Assembly: GCA_028015205.1 (NCBI GenBank)
Contig: CM051514.1
Coordinates: 20,910,150-20,974,149 of the forward strand
Direction: 5' to 3'
Origin: Mytilisepta virgata
Taxonomy: Eukaryota; Mollusca; Bivalvia; Mytilida; Mytilidae
Length of the DNA stretch: 64,000 nt
The notes under the pieces were generated by a model, which worked only from the letters and a program-made list of their open reading frames with translations, ran no database searches and was not told the origin of the DNA. Made by a program: the position numbers and the translations under genes. Positions 11,821-22,255 of the stretch are shown piece after piece. Every line of letters starts with the position of its first letter. Within the stretch, counting starts at the first letter, position 1.

Positions 11821-11952
11821 ATTCGGAAACCAAACAGGAAAACAAATAAGTCATACAATAATATAAAAAGGCAATATAAAAGCCAGAGAGGTCAGCTGGT
11901 AGCTATTGATGTTAATCTCTGGACGTACCTTTTAATATACTCTTGGTAATCA
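11821..11952 (+). promoter_or_regulatory. Core promoter and non-coding first exon of gene copy 2
   Basis: ATTCGGAAAC followed by AAACAGGAAAA matches the copy 1 promoter block. TATAAAAA lies at 11862-11869. The likely start is around GGTCAGCTGG (11890-11900), and the exon is followed by donor GTAAGTTTGCC at 11953. The same order and spacing as 1246-1373 support a shared promoter. Confidence 0.55.
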
Positions 11953-12491
11953 GTAAGTTTGCCATAATAATTTGTATGTTCGAAAAAGCAGATAGGTTTT
12001 CATTTCACTGTTTGCAAGAAAAAGAACCATACTATTTATTTGAGAAGCTTTAATAATTTTTAATATTTTTAAAAAAGAAGACAATTTTATTATTGCAAAA
12101 AACAGTTTATACAGATCCGTGCAGGATTTAAATATGATACTGCTCTCTGAATACGAGGCAACTCTGTTACGTTTACTTCAATGACAAGGCTACCCAAAAA
12201 AGGTAACAGTAAAGATTTTTTTTAAAAGACAGGGGCTTGCAGCAAGTAAGGAAATTGAAAAAAAAACTTTTAATTTTCTGTCGGCACTGTGCAGTCGTTT
12301 TTGTATTGATATGAGCAATTTTCTTTAAGAGGAGCATTTCTTATTTCTCTCTTTTTTCAAGTGGATTGTAATACTTGTTCTGGCTGTATCATTCCGAAAT
12401 ACAGTAATGTGACAGTCGGGTTAATTAGCATAGGATATTAAGATTTTTTTTGTCTCCAATTGACCCCTTTTGACAAATTAATTTATTACAG

Positions 12492-12663
12492 AACCTCATG
12501 GCGGCGAGACGTCAACTGAACCTTTATTACTGGGCACCTGACGACGAATGTTGGGGACATACTTCATTGGGACTTAGTGATGGAACTCACATAAGCTGGT
12601 GGCCGAGTACTGCAATAGGAGCTAATAAACAATTTATTGGTCTAGCCCCAGCAGCTATTGTAC
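12492..12663 (+). CDS. Copy 2, first coding exon
   Basis: It follows acceptor TTATTACAG (ends 12491), with six untranslated bases before ATG at 12498. It carries Y-Y-W-A-P, C-W-G-H-T and I-S-W-W-P, all identical to copy 1. Reading past the donor gives only a short unrelated tail, consistent with intron sequence. Confidence 0.75.
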
Positions 12664-15600
12664 GTACAAAATTATACTATTCGTTTGTTTTATTTCATGT
12701 TAAGTAAATATCAGCCAAAAAAAAAAAAAAAAAAAAAATAACAGAAAAAATAACGAAGCGACAAAACAGTGGGAAAAGTCCGTTAATTAGAAATTCAAGG
12801 AAAAGACAAAGTCATGAAAATGGAATACAACAAAATAATTGTACAATACAGCAATGTAACTGAATCACAAGCAACGTTAACTCCCACTAAAAGCTAAAAT
12901 TCGGAAGAGTAACCATATTCTGCTCCGTTAACGGAGAAATCTTTTTTTGTTTTTCGAAACCTTCACAATATAATTTTGCCATTTGGCTTCGTATTTTTGG
13001 TTCATACCGTTTTAATACTACCAACCAATTTGATAAACTTATGTTTTAATCCTGTACACCACTGCCCGATTGATTCGAATACTATTGGATAACTGCCAAA
13101 AACATAATAGTAATAAAATATTAATATGTATCGATGTTTGCGCTTATTATTAGATATCTATAGATGAAAAAAAATATATCATTTTTAGCTCAACTGTCCT
13201 AAAAGGACATGTGAGCTTTTGCCATCACTTGGCGTCCGTCGTCCGTCCGTCCGTCTTCCGTCGTTCGTCGTAAACTTTTCAAAGATCTTCTCCTCTGAAA
13301 CCACTGAACCAATTACAACCATACTTAGTCTGAATGATTCTTAGGCTATCTAGAATAAAGTATGTGTTTTATTTTCTTGTCCGTCAAGAAACATGATTGC
13401 CATGGCTAAACATAAAACATAGGGGGTAAACTTCAGTTTTTGGCTTATATCTCAAAAACTAAAGCATTTAAAGCAAAACTGACATGGGGTAAAAATGTTC
13501 ATCAGGTCAAGATCTACATTCTGTGAAAGGAGTAGGTTCACTAAGAAGCAAAAATTAAAAAACATAGTTACTTTAAATGTCATAATTTTAATGTATAGGT
13601 CATTTGTGATGAGAAAACGTGTTTAAATGATAAAATATACAATTGAACTGCATTTTTGGGATAAAAACAGCAAATATGATGAAAAATCACGAATTTCTGA
13701 GTGAAAAATACTGATATCACTCAAATTGTCAAATAAATAAAACTTCCAAATTTCATCTGCTCAGTAATTTTAATGAAAAAGTCTGCTTAAAATATATAAA
13801 ATTCAAGGATAAATTGGATGTTTTATACATGTTATATGCTTCTCCCTATCATGCTAATAAATCATTCAATGGCAGTCATATGATTGTACGTTTGTGGTCT
13901 TTTACTGAGAGAAGTCTTGCCATTCTAAAACTAAGGTTACTAAATTCGATTGGATTTGCATTTTAATCTTACACCTGAATGTGTCTCTGTATCAGTTAAC
14001 CTAGAACTTTCTTAGTGAATCTCTGTAACTTTTTTTATCTTCTCTGAAATATCATACATGTATGCACGTGCAGTAGAAGGGAAAACAAACATAAATACTT
14101 GCAAAATCGGAATAAATCAATTCTTCCTTAATTATGTCTTGAATTTGCATTAGCTGAAACTCCGGCGGCTTCTGTCTCGGTACTGTCTGTACTGATATCC
14201 GTGTTTTTTCTCTCGATGTCGGTCCGTGATTGAACCTATTATTATACCCGCTTGGAAGAAAACACGATCATCCAGCGTTTTTGTTTTTAATCTTTTGATA
14301 CGACGCCAGACCTCGCCCACGTTTTTCTCTACAGAAATACGTCTTTTAGTACCATATGCTTCTTTTTACACAAAAACTACAGTGGGCGAGGCCTGGCGCC
14401 TGTATAAAAAAATTATGCTGGAAAACTGAAATCGTAAGGAAAATTGACCAAACTGAATAAACAAGCCCCCTTTCCAAAGTGTTCTTATACGCTCTATGTT
14501 ATTTTTATGGATTTTTTTACCATAGTTTTTATGAATGTACATTAAAGGATTCATAAACATCTGATATATACTGAATGGACCCAACTTGACAAAATGTCAA
14601 CTGACAGGGTCATTTTAGCGGGTTCGTGGCTCTACTCCTTTCCAGATTAAACGGTCAACCTTTTGTTGGGTTATTGCCCCTGAATTGTTAATTTGAAGGA
14701 AATTTTGCAGTTTTAAGTTGTTATCTTGAACATTATTATAGATAAAGAAAAACTGTGAACAGCATAAATGTTCAGCAAAGTAAGATCTACAAATAAGTCA
14801 ACATGACCAAAATCGTCAATTGACCCCTTATAGGAGTTTTTGCCCTTTAAAGATTTATTACAGGTAAAGAAAATTAAATAATTGTCTGACATATTGTCGC
14901 AGATATTTAGAGCATAACTTGAAATAAATTCAATGTTAGCTGTACAAGTAAAATGGAGGATCAAGGGTCAAGGTCATTGAAAAAGTCCATAGCAACCGAT
15001 GAAAAAACCCTAGCAACCATATATATTTGTGTTAAGGACCTTATAATTTACCTGTACAAGTCAAAAAGAAAGGTCAAGAGTCAAGGTCATTGACAAAGTC
15101 CATAGCAACCATATATATTTAGATTCATGATTATAGTTGTACAAGTCAATATAGAGGCTCAAGGGTCAAGGTCATTGAAAAAATCCATAGCAACCGATGG
15201 AAATGCCCCTAGCAATGAGATATATTTGGGGTCAGGACCTTACAATTTACCTGTTCAAGTCAAAATAGAAGGTCAAGAGTCAATGCCATTGAAAAAGTCC
15301 ATAGCAACCGATGTAAAGGTCACTAGCAACCATATCTATTTTGGTTTAGGATTCTATATTCTATATTCTATATTTAGCTGTACAGGTCAATATTAAGGAG
15401 AAAATTGCGACGGTATACATTAAATAGCAAAAACAATCACTGATGCAAGATCTACACAAAATATAACAGGTGAGCGATTCAGGCTCTTGGGAGCCTCTTA
15501 TTTAATAAGCTACATAATGTATGTGTTTAGAAGAAAGTCTGTTAATGTACCATCCAAAGAAACTAAGTTACTTATGTGACATTAAAATTTTCTGTCTATT

Positions 15601-16083
15601 TGATCCCATCATGTCAGTCTTATAAAACCAAAGTTTAGTAAAAAATTTCAATGTTAGTTTACAGAATGGGTGGATCCGAATCCTGACCAGACTCTGGCAA
15701 AAGATACTCTGTATGAGGAAAAGCGGCCAGTTGTAGTGCCTATTCCGGTTGCACTAAATGAAGGCCAAATCAAATTATGGTGGGACAGATTTAGAGTTTC
15801 CCAAAAATACAACGCAGCGCGTCTTAACTGTTCCACAACCGTTTTTTTAGCATTGAAACGCGGTGGAGCTCTTACTTACATTGAAGATCCAGGAAACTGG
15901 TGGTGGGACCCAGATCGAGTCCTACAGTTTACACGAACCTTGATTGCCGCCATCACAAACAAGAAAAGAGGCAGAGTGCAATTCCAACAACCTGCTGATG
16001 TATTTGCTCAACAACTCCAAAGAGCAAGACAGCAGGCCGATCTTAATGCACAGCGTGCAAAATATCAACCAGCCCTCCATTAA
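12498..16083 (+). CDS. Two-exon small protein with G-H-T / N-C-S-T-T motifs, copy 2 (194 aa)
   Basis: Coding exons are 12498-12663 and 15665-16083 (stop 16081-16083). The donor is GTACAA at 12664 and the acceptor TTTACAG ends at 15664; the phase 1 join gives Gln56-Trp57-Val58. Compared with copy 1 the N-terminus is four residues shorter, so the key residues are C18-W-G-H21, N110-C111-S-T-T and the triple Trp in N-W-W-W-D-P. The two proteins are clearly paralogous along their whole length, with substitutions spread in the linker and C-terminal tail. No signal peptide is visible. The 3 kb intron (533 bp in copy 1) is enlarged by a 2.3 kb repeat. As for copy 1, a permuted papain-like cysteine hydrolase fold is a hypothesis from the His-then-Cys order only. 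Confidence 0.78.
13188..15502 (+). repeat. Long non-autonomous dispersed repeat in the copy 2 intron
   Basis: It begins TTAGCTCAACTGTCC...TGTGAGCTTTTGCCATCACTTGGCGTCCGTC, a start I recognise as common in bivalve DNA, with a (CGTC)n-like stretch at 13226-13270. It ends near GGTGAGCGATTCAGGCTCTTGGGAGCC (15470-15496). An inverted version of that end occurs at 34238 and 60930. About 14940-15400 consists of roughly four imperfect units of about 110 bp with AGTCCATAGCAACC. No long open frame is present. Confidence 0.6.
15665..16083 (+). CDS. Copy 2, second coding exon
   Basis: It starts AA-TGG-GTG-GAT after the TTTACAG acceptor. It holds W-W-D-R-F, the N-C-S-T-T-V-F motif with putative nucleophile Cys111, G-G-A-L, N-W-W-W-D-P and the Gln-rich tail. 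Its last bases and stop form the first unit of a 38 bp tandem repeat. Confidence 0.8.
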
Positions 16084-16182
16084 AGTGTATTTCTACAAAA
16101 TATTAACCAGCCCTCCATTAAAGTGTATTTCTACAAAATATTAACCAGCCCTCCAGTAAAGTGTATTTCTACAAAATATCAA
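16067..16182 (+). repeat. 38 bp tandem repeat spanning the stop codon of copy 2
   Basis: CCAGCCCTCCA starts at 16069, 16107 and 16145, with the intervening TTAAAGTGTATTTCTACAAAATAT repeated. Copy 1 has a single version (about 3653-3690). The first unit includes the final codons and TAA. Confidence 0.9.
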
Positions 16183-16740
16183 ACAGCGCTTATGTAATTT
16201 GATATGTACAAAGTTTAAATATGCTTTTTGAAATCAGTAAACATGATTTGCTTTCAAAAACATTCAAATTGTGTAGTGTTAACATATGAGATGATAAGTT
16301 TAAAGGTTTTGTAGACAATTTTAATGTTTACATAACGTATAAAAAACATTGTTGCTAGCATATGGATCGCATAATAAATAAATATACTTATAAAAATAAA
16401 GTTCTTTTAAATTTTGTATTCCCTTGAATGGAGGTGATAATATTTGGTGATTGTTTAAACATTTGTTAATAGGAATTAAGCAAAGAAAGAAGTAGTTTGA
16501 TTTGATTTCCTTCAATACTACACTCAGATGGTGACAAAATGGATGAAGGACAAAACCAAGGTCATAATAACTAAACCTCCCCAAAGAAAACAGACAAAAT
16601 TTCGTTATAGAATATGAGACTCAGTTGACTATATCACTGTAGAAATGACAATAAACAGCAATCGTTAGACCATGAAAGATAATAAAGCTAACATTTACCT
16701 TCTGAAGAGAACAGAGTGTAAATTTTAAACTACGACTGAA
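16084..16740 (+). other. 3' UTR and conserved flank of copy 2
   Basis: AATAAA at 16373-16378 sits in the same GTTGCTAGCATA...AATAAATATACTTATA context as in copy 1. Similarity to the copy 1 flank continues to about 16710. Confidence 0.5.
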
Positions 16741-17104
16741 ATAGAATCCAAGTATTACAGTATGATGGAGATAACAATTCGTGTTTTCGTTTAATAGAGC
16801 GACATTATCCGACCAACAGCTATGAAAGCCTTATTTTAAAACTAGCTTTTATAGTTAAAACGAGCACATTCTGACCCTGCTATCCAAATTATATAAACCT
16901 TGTTGGTAAACATACTTTATTGGCTTTTTATTAAAAAATGGTACCGTTTCACGAAAACGCGTAAGAATTACGACTGATCGTAAATGCTTTAAATATATAC
17001 AATTTACGACTGATCGTATCTCTTACGACCTTTAGTAAAACAATACCCAGATTGTTAGGATAGATAAGGGGGAGGTTTGGGTACCCAATAAACCCATCAC
17101 TGTT

Positions 17105-17245
17105 AAGTGTCTGTACCAAGCCAGACTATCCTAAATCTCTGTTGTTTCAATGTTTGTGGTCTTTCCTGATATTTTTTGTCCGGTGTTCTGTCTGTTTTGT
17201 GACGTTGATTGATTGGAATGTAATTGTTAACATTTCCTGTCATCC
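17105..17245 (+). repeat. Dispersed repeat fragment (CAGACTATCC...TTGTCCGG...TTGATTGATT)
   Basis: The ordered motifs GACTATCCT, CTCTGTTGT, TTGTCCGG(T/A)GTTCTGTC and TTGATTGATTG also occur at 41886-42050 and 45863-46030. A fragment of an unidentified dispersed element. Confidence 0.5.
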
Positions 17246-17935
17246 TTTTTGTTGTGTATGTTAAGATCAATATTATGAAATAAGAGAAGGGTTGTGGAAT
17301 ATATCCCTTGCGCATGAAATATGTGCTGGCATAGAATGATAAGTGAAATGTGAAAACAGAAATTTTCATTATAATCTTTTGAAATCAGTCAAAAATATTT
17401 AATATAGGCACCTGTGCTACCAAGCAGAATTTATTTAAAATTTTCTTACCATTTGGCTGATTGGTGGACATGTAATTAGCATTGTTGAAACTAAACAATT
17501 TATCTTACCATTATTCATCCAGCCACGTAAATGTGTGAACAACATACAGGAATGTATTGTCTATGTACAATGTTTAATACAATGAATGGGAATGTTCTCT
17601 GCAATTAATTCGAGAAAAAGTATTAATTTAACATTAATACCGCTCGTGAAGGGAATTATAGAATTGTGTTTTGCTATCTAAAATCATTGATTTTCGATAT
17701 ATATGTGCAAATCTAACTCTACTGTAAGACCTTCACTGACAATGTCCATGGTGTTTTACTAGCTAAAGATTCTGACTGCAGCTCAGCAGAAGTAGACCAC
17801 TTTCACATACATTTTATACTTCATTATTTTTTGTTTTCGTGTAGTTTTCAGGTAATTCTGTACTTAAGTTTCTCATCTCATTTTATTCATACACGTTTTG
17901 TCACAATTTTGTGGATGTTGTGGTATTTTCTAGAC

Positions 17936-18560
17936 TTCCGTGTCTTTAGCATTGTTACGCGGCGGAGCTCTTTATTACGTTGAGAATCTAGGAAACTGGT
18001 GGTGGGGCGCTCAGCTTACGTGGGACTTAGTTCAGGTTATTACAGACAAGAAAAAGGGGTGTTTACTTTCAGCAACCATCAGTAGGATTTACACAATAGC
18101 TCCAGAGAGTAAGGGAGGAAGCCGATAGTATTATTCAGAATGCGATATATTTGTCATCCCTCAATAAATGTCGCAGTAAAAAGTTTAAAACTGCTTTATG
18201 TTTGTTTGTTTGTTTAGTTGGAGTTTTACGCCGTTTTCAGCACATTTGGCTATTTCGAGGCGGCCAGTTTTTATTGGTGGAGGAAGCCGGAGTACCCGGA
18301 GAGAACCACCGACCTTCGCTAGGAAAATTGGCAATCCTTGTCAATTTAGATCGGAGTCGAACACACCCCGCCAGAGGTGAAATTCGAACCCACAACCTCA
18401 GCGTTGACAGGCTAGTGATCAATAGTAGTCATGACGAACTACCTAGACCACTCGGCCACCGAGGCACCAAAACTGCTTTATGAAATCTTGGTATATTTTA
18501 ATTACGTTAAAAATCACAATAAATGATTTCTTGTTGACATGTTATTACAAGGTTAAGTCA
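17936..18560 (+). pseudogene. Third copy of the G-H-T / N-C-S-T-T gene, broken
   Basis: Only the second-exon region is recognisable, with L-R-G-G-A-L-Y-Y-V, G-N-W-W-W and D-L-V-Q-V-I-T-D-K-K-K-G. The N-C-S-T-T stretch before it is scrambled, so the putative nucleophile Cys is gone. A frameshift follows near 18055, and in the shifted frame a Gln codon has become TAG at 18097-18099, after which the Arg/Gln-rich tail is still readable. The first coding exon was not found upstream. The 3' flank (AAGTTTAAAACTGCTTTATG...GAAATC) matches the copy 2 3' UTR and is interrupted by a SINE. Confidence 0.8.
18187..18482 (-). mobile_element. tRNA-derived SINE with 14 bp target-site duplication
   Basis: On the minus strand the element reads from GGTGCCTCGGTGGCCGAGTGG, with a pol III A box at 18448-18458 and a B box (GGTTCGAATTTC type) at 18379-18391, to a (TTTG)n-complement tail. 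It is flanked by perfect 14 bp direct repeats AAAACTGCTTTATG at 18187-18200 and 18469-18482. A second member is at 24655-24920. Confidence 0.9.
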
Positions 18561-19365
18561 TTTACAGACAGATTAACATTTCCATTAGCTTATACTAAAA
18601 CACTGACTATGTATTACTAAAAAACTATATACAATAGACTATTTTTCTTAATCGATGAAATGCTGTATTAACAATCTAATATATTTGAGGATATTTGGAA
18701 TTCGAAATTTTTTAATCCTTCGAACAAATAATGAATACACAACAATAGTTTTATATCATGGATCTGAAAAATCCGATTGTTTGAAGTCAAAATATTACAC
18801 ACTAATGACAAATGAGAAAAATATGATAAATATAACACGCCACATGAATATATAAGTATAATTCTTCGAACTAAAAGTACAGTGATGTGTAAATGAAAAT
18901 AAAGACAAATTAAAGTCACCACAGAAAAAGTTAATTATCACACCTCGAATGAAAAACAAGTCAGAATGCAATATAAACTCATGAGAATACACCAAACAGA
19001 CAAATACAACAGATATATGGATAACTTAAAGAGTAAAAACATATAGTAAACTAAGCAGTATACCTTCTTAATGTATTGAGTGTGGGTATGATGTTATAGT
19101 GGTTTCCCTAGACATTTTCAACATAGTGCTGTATCCCATTTTGAATGTGACTTCTTAAATGTTATAAAACAAACCCTTTCTGGAATCCATTTTTATAAAA
19201 AGGAATTAAAGGAGCCATTTGCATGCACTTGATTACAAGTTGTACATGTAATGACAGGTGTTTTAAATTTAGACTTTACTTTCCTTCTTTGCCTCCAGAA
19301 TAAATATTTACGTACTTTGGACTATTACATTTTCAAGTAACGACAAACAAAACTTTTTAGTTTGA
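18561..19365. other. Non-coding spacer
   Basis: Overlapping short open frames on both strands (18655-18995) have AT-rich composition and no motif. Nothing supported. Confidence 0.4.
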
Positions 19366-19580
19366 ACATAAAGAGGACAAATATACTCAAGGAGCAATCA
19401 AAAAAAAAAAAAAAACGGAATCCAATAGACAGACAACACCCGGGAAGACAAATGAACAACAACAAGTACAAAAAATAAACACTGAAAGCTAAAAAAAAAA
19501 AACAATGAACACCACGAACTCTAACAAAAACAAGGAGTCAACTCAAGTGCTCCGGAAGGGTAAGTAGTTCCTGCAATGTC
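19366..19580 (-). mobile_element. 3' tail fragment of a reverse-transcriptase element
   Basis: On the minus strand it reads CTTCCGGAGCACTTGAG..., then CCCGGG near a tract ending TTGCTCCTTGAGTATATTTGTCC. The same ordered tail occurs on the plus strand after the reverse transcriptase relic at 38045-38240. Only the non-coding tail is present. Confidence 0.55.
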
Positions 19581-20540
19581 TGCAATTCAAATAACTGAAG
19601 AAAAATTGAAAGATTTTTTTATTCATACTAATAAAAATAAAGTTTAAATTTGGAATTTTGAGTGAAAGGTTGGGGACAAAGTTATACTATAAAATACTTC
19701 TCGAAAACTAGCAATATTTTTCACTTTTAGCAGACTATGAAATTCAAATCAAAGAAAGAAAAGAAATAATATGCGATGAACTTGGCTAGGCAGTTTAATT
19801 GGTATTTTTTACTTTTGAAGATGACCAATTGAAACCATGTTTTATTGTGTAAGTAAAAAACTGGAAATCCGAGATGCAGTTATTTTCTGATAACGTAGTT
19901 TCATTCTTTAAAAAAGGTAGTTTTATTGACAAAGTTTAGGAATAAAGGGTTATTACAGTGCAAGACGTTTGACGAAGAATCTGCTTTGGCATTGAGAAAT
20001 TCTAAAATTTTAAGTTGACGCCAAATATGCGAACGGTAAACATGAGTCATAAAGATAAAAGGAAAACGACCTTTTTTTCCCCAGTTTCTACAGAAACACA
20101 ACACTGTGTATTCTTATATTCTCAAGTCAAGTATCATATCAGTTCGTTAATATATTACGTCATTATTCTCTGTTCTTTAACATTTTAGGCTCATTATTTT
20201 CTATTCTATAAACCACACCACACCCTCGTATATTTTATTTTTCATTTCAATACCTTCTCAAATATAAGAAGAAAAAAATGATACCTACTTCACCGGCATG
20301 TTGGCGTCTTTATTACATTGCTCCAGCTAAATTCCTATATTTCTTTCAACATGATTCTTCGAGTAGACAAAAAAAAATTTAACATAGTTTACTTGAATTT
20401 CTTATTTTGAGTTCATACTATAAAACCAAATATAATATTACCGATGTTGTAACGGGAAATAGTCATATTAATTCTGGGACACAGTGTTTGGCTGTAAATG
20501 ACATTTCCCGAATAGACCTGACATAAACACCACTGCAACA
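19581..20540. other. Non-coding spacer left of the lectin duplication
   Basis: No exon or RNA gene recognised. Confidence 0.4.
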
Positions 20541-20549
20541 CATAGTGTG

Positions 20550-20640
20550 AAATTATGATTGATTGATTGATTGATTGATTGTTGCTTAACGTCCAGTGGC
20601 AAATATTTCATGTTTCTTCAGGACGACGTAAAATTATGAG
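20550..20640 (+). repeat. TGATTGATT-family dispersed element fragment
   Basis: Five TGAT repeats lead into TGTTGCTTAACGTCCAGTGGCAAATATTTCATG...CAGGACGA. This is the same family whose interior is expanded into the 50 bp satellite at 6981. Confidence 0.6.
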
Positions 20641-22001
20641 ATTCAGTTGTGTATACTAGTGAAAATACAATATTGCAAAGTTAATTAGATCAATGAATCG
20701 GTCAAACTTATAAGAATACAGCACATAATGTTAGAAGCTATTTTACATTAAAATAAGTATCATAATAAATTGAATTAAACGACAAGTAGATAGATACAAT
20801 ATAGTTATATTAAGACAAAATATCCTTCTCTACTATACAGAAAAAGTGTATATACATATCTATGTTGTAGTTATAGTATGTTATATATCATAGTTTTATC
20901 TGATGTCTCATACAAAGCACAGCTCTTTAAATCTGAAAAAAAAAATTCTATGGAACATGTAATATGTAAATACAGAAATATTTTTTTTCATTAATAGTAA
21001 CTTCACTATTGCATTCAGTGGGAGTCGATACTGCGGACTATGGATTGTAGGTCCACTTAGTAATCATACTGAGACATTTTAAAGACCTAATAATGTATTA
21101 TAAAGTATTTAATTAATAATTCTGACAATCTTATGGGTAAGAGAGAGGTTTCTTCTCAACTAAATTTCTGTGTATCTTTTAAATCCTAAAATATTTTAGT
21201 ATCTTTTGTCTTTTTTCGCTAGGTTAACCGGTAAAATCAAATGTAGTGTGTATTCACTTAAATCGTAACATCGTTTTGTCTGTATAATATCATAAAACTG
21301 TACCCTTTTCACCTTTTTTTATAACCAACTATTGCACTCACAACTGCTAATATGCCTCAAAGTTTTGACGAAAGCAGATTTTCAGCGTGTGGGGGTCTAC
21401 TCCCTATAGTGTGTTCCAATTATGCCCACTTAAAACAAAATAGTAAAATTTATCATGGGAATAGTAAGAATTGCTTGATACAGGTACTAATCAGCGATCA
21501 CTGGTAAATTGGTTATAGTCTGTTTCAGAATTACCCTTTGTCAATTTATGTTACAACAGAACGACCAAAAGAATATAGAACTAGTTCCTGTATGCTGATC
21601 AGTTGGGAAAAAAAATGAATTTTAGTATTTTTTGTCCACTTCTTTGACCGATATCCTCATACAGATACCGCTTACATGTATCCAATTTTCAGTGTTCTTT
21701 TGTCCGAAACATGCTAAATGCTTAAAAATAATTGACCACGAATTGCTCAATTTCATTTAGAATGGTTCGTATGTAAACGGACATTGCACCCCGTAAGGAG
21801 TACAAATGGGGAGGTTCGAATAGATAGCATGGGGTATGCATGTGACACTAAGCACTATAAATTTGTTAAAAACAAATAGGATTTACATGTATATTAAATA
21901 CTTTTTCCCACTGTAATAACCTGTAGTATATATTTAGATCAGACGTTTGAATTTAGACCCGATAATTAATTTTTGAGCACACTGTGCAATACATTTTGAT
22001 G

Positions 22002-22255
22002 TTATATTAAGGATTTTCTGTATACCTTCTTCTCACAAATATATCGAATATCTCTTCTGTCACACTCAATATCAAACCAGTCATATTCATGTATGTGATT
22101 AAGGATGGCACAGTTCTCTCTACGATTACTTATTTCTGGTTCATCTGGATACCAGTCTGAAAACGGGGTACTAGAGTTGTCAGATACCCATTTCCAACTA
22201 TGTTCTTTTTCTAAATCATTCAATCCAATCCATGTCGAATATTTTCTTCCCTCTT
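22002..22255 (-). CDS. Gene A exon 5: lectin domain core and stop
   Basis: A 254 nt exon with W-I-G-L-N-D, W-K-W-V-S, D-E-P-E, E-N-C-A-I-L-N and Y-I-C-E-K-K, then a short basic tail before TAA at 22002-22004. Relative to gene B it has D-I-E-C-D-R-R where B has D-T-G-C-D-R-K. Confidence 0.88.

Noticed and set aside
18379..18458. A and B boxes as a tRNA gene
   Set aside because: They belong to a SINE with target-site duplications and lack a complete cloverleaf or acceptor pairing.
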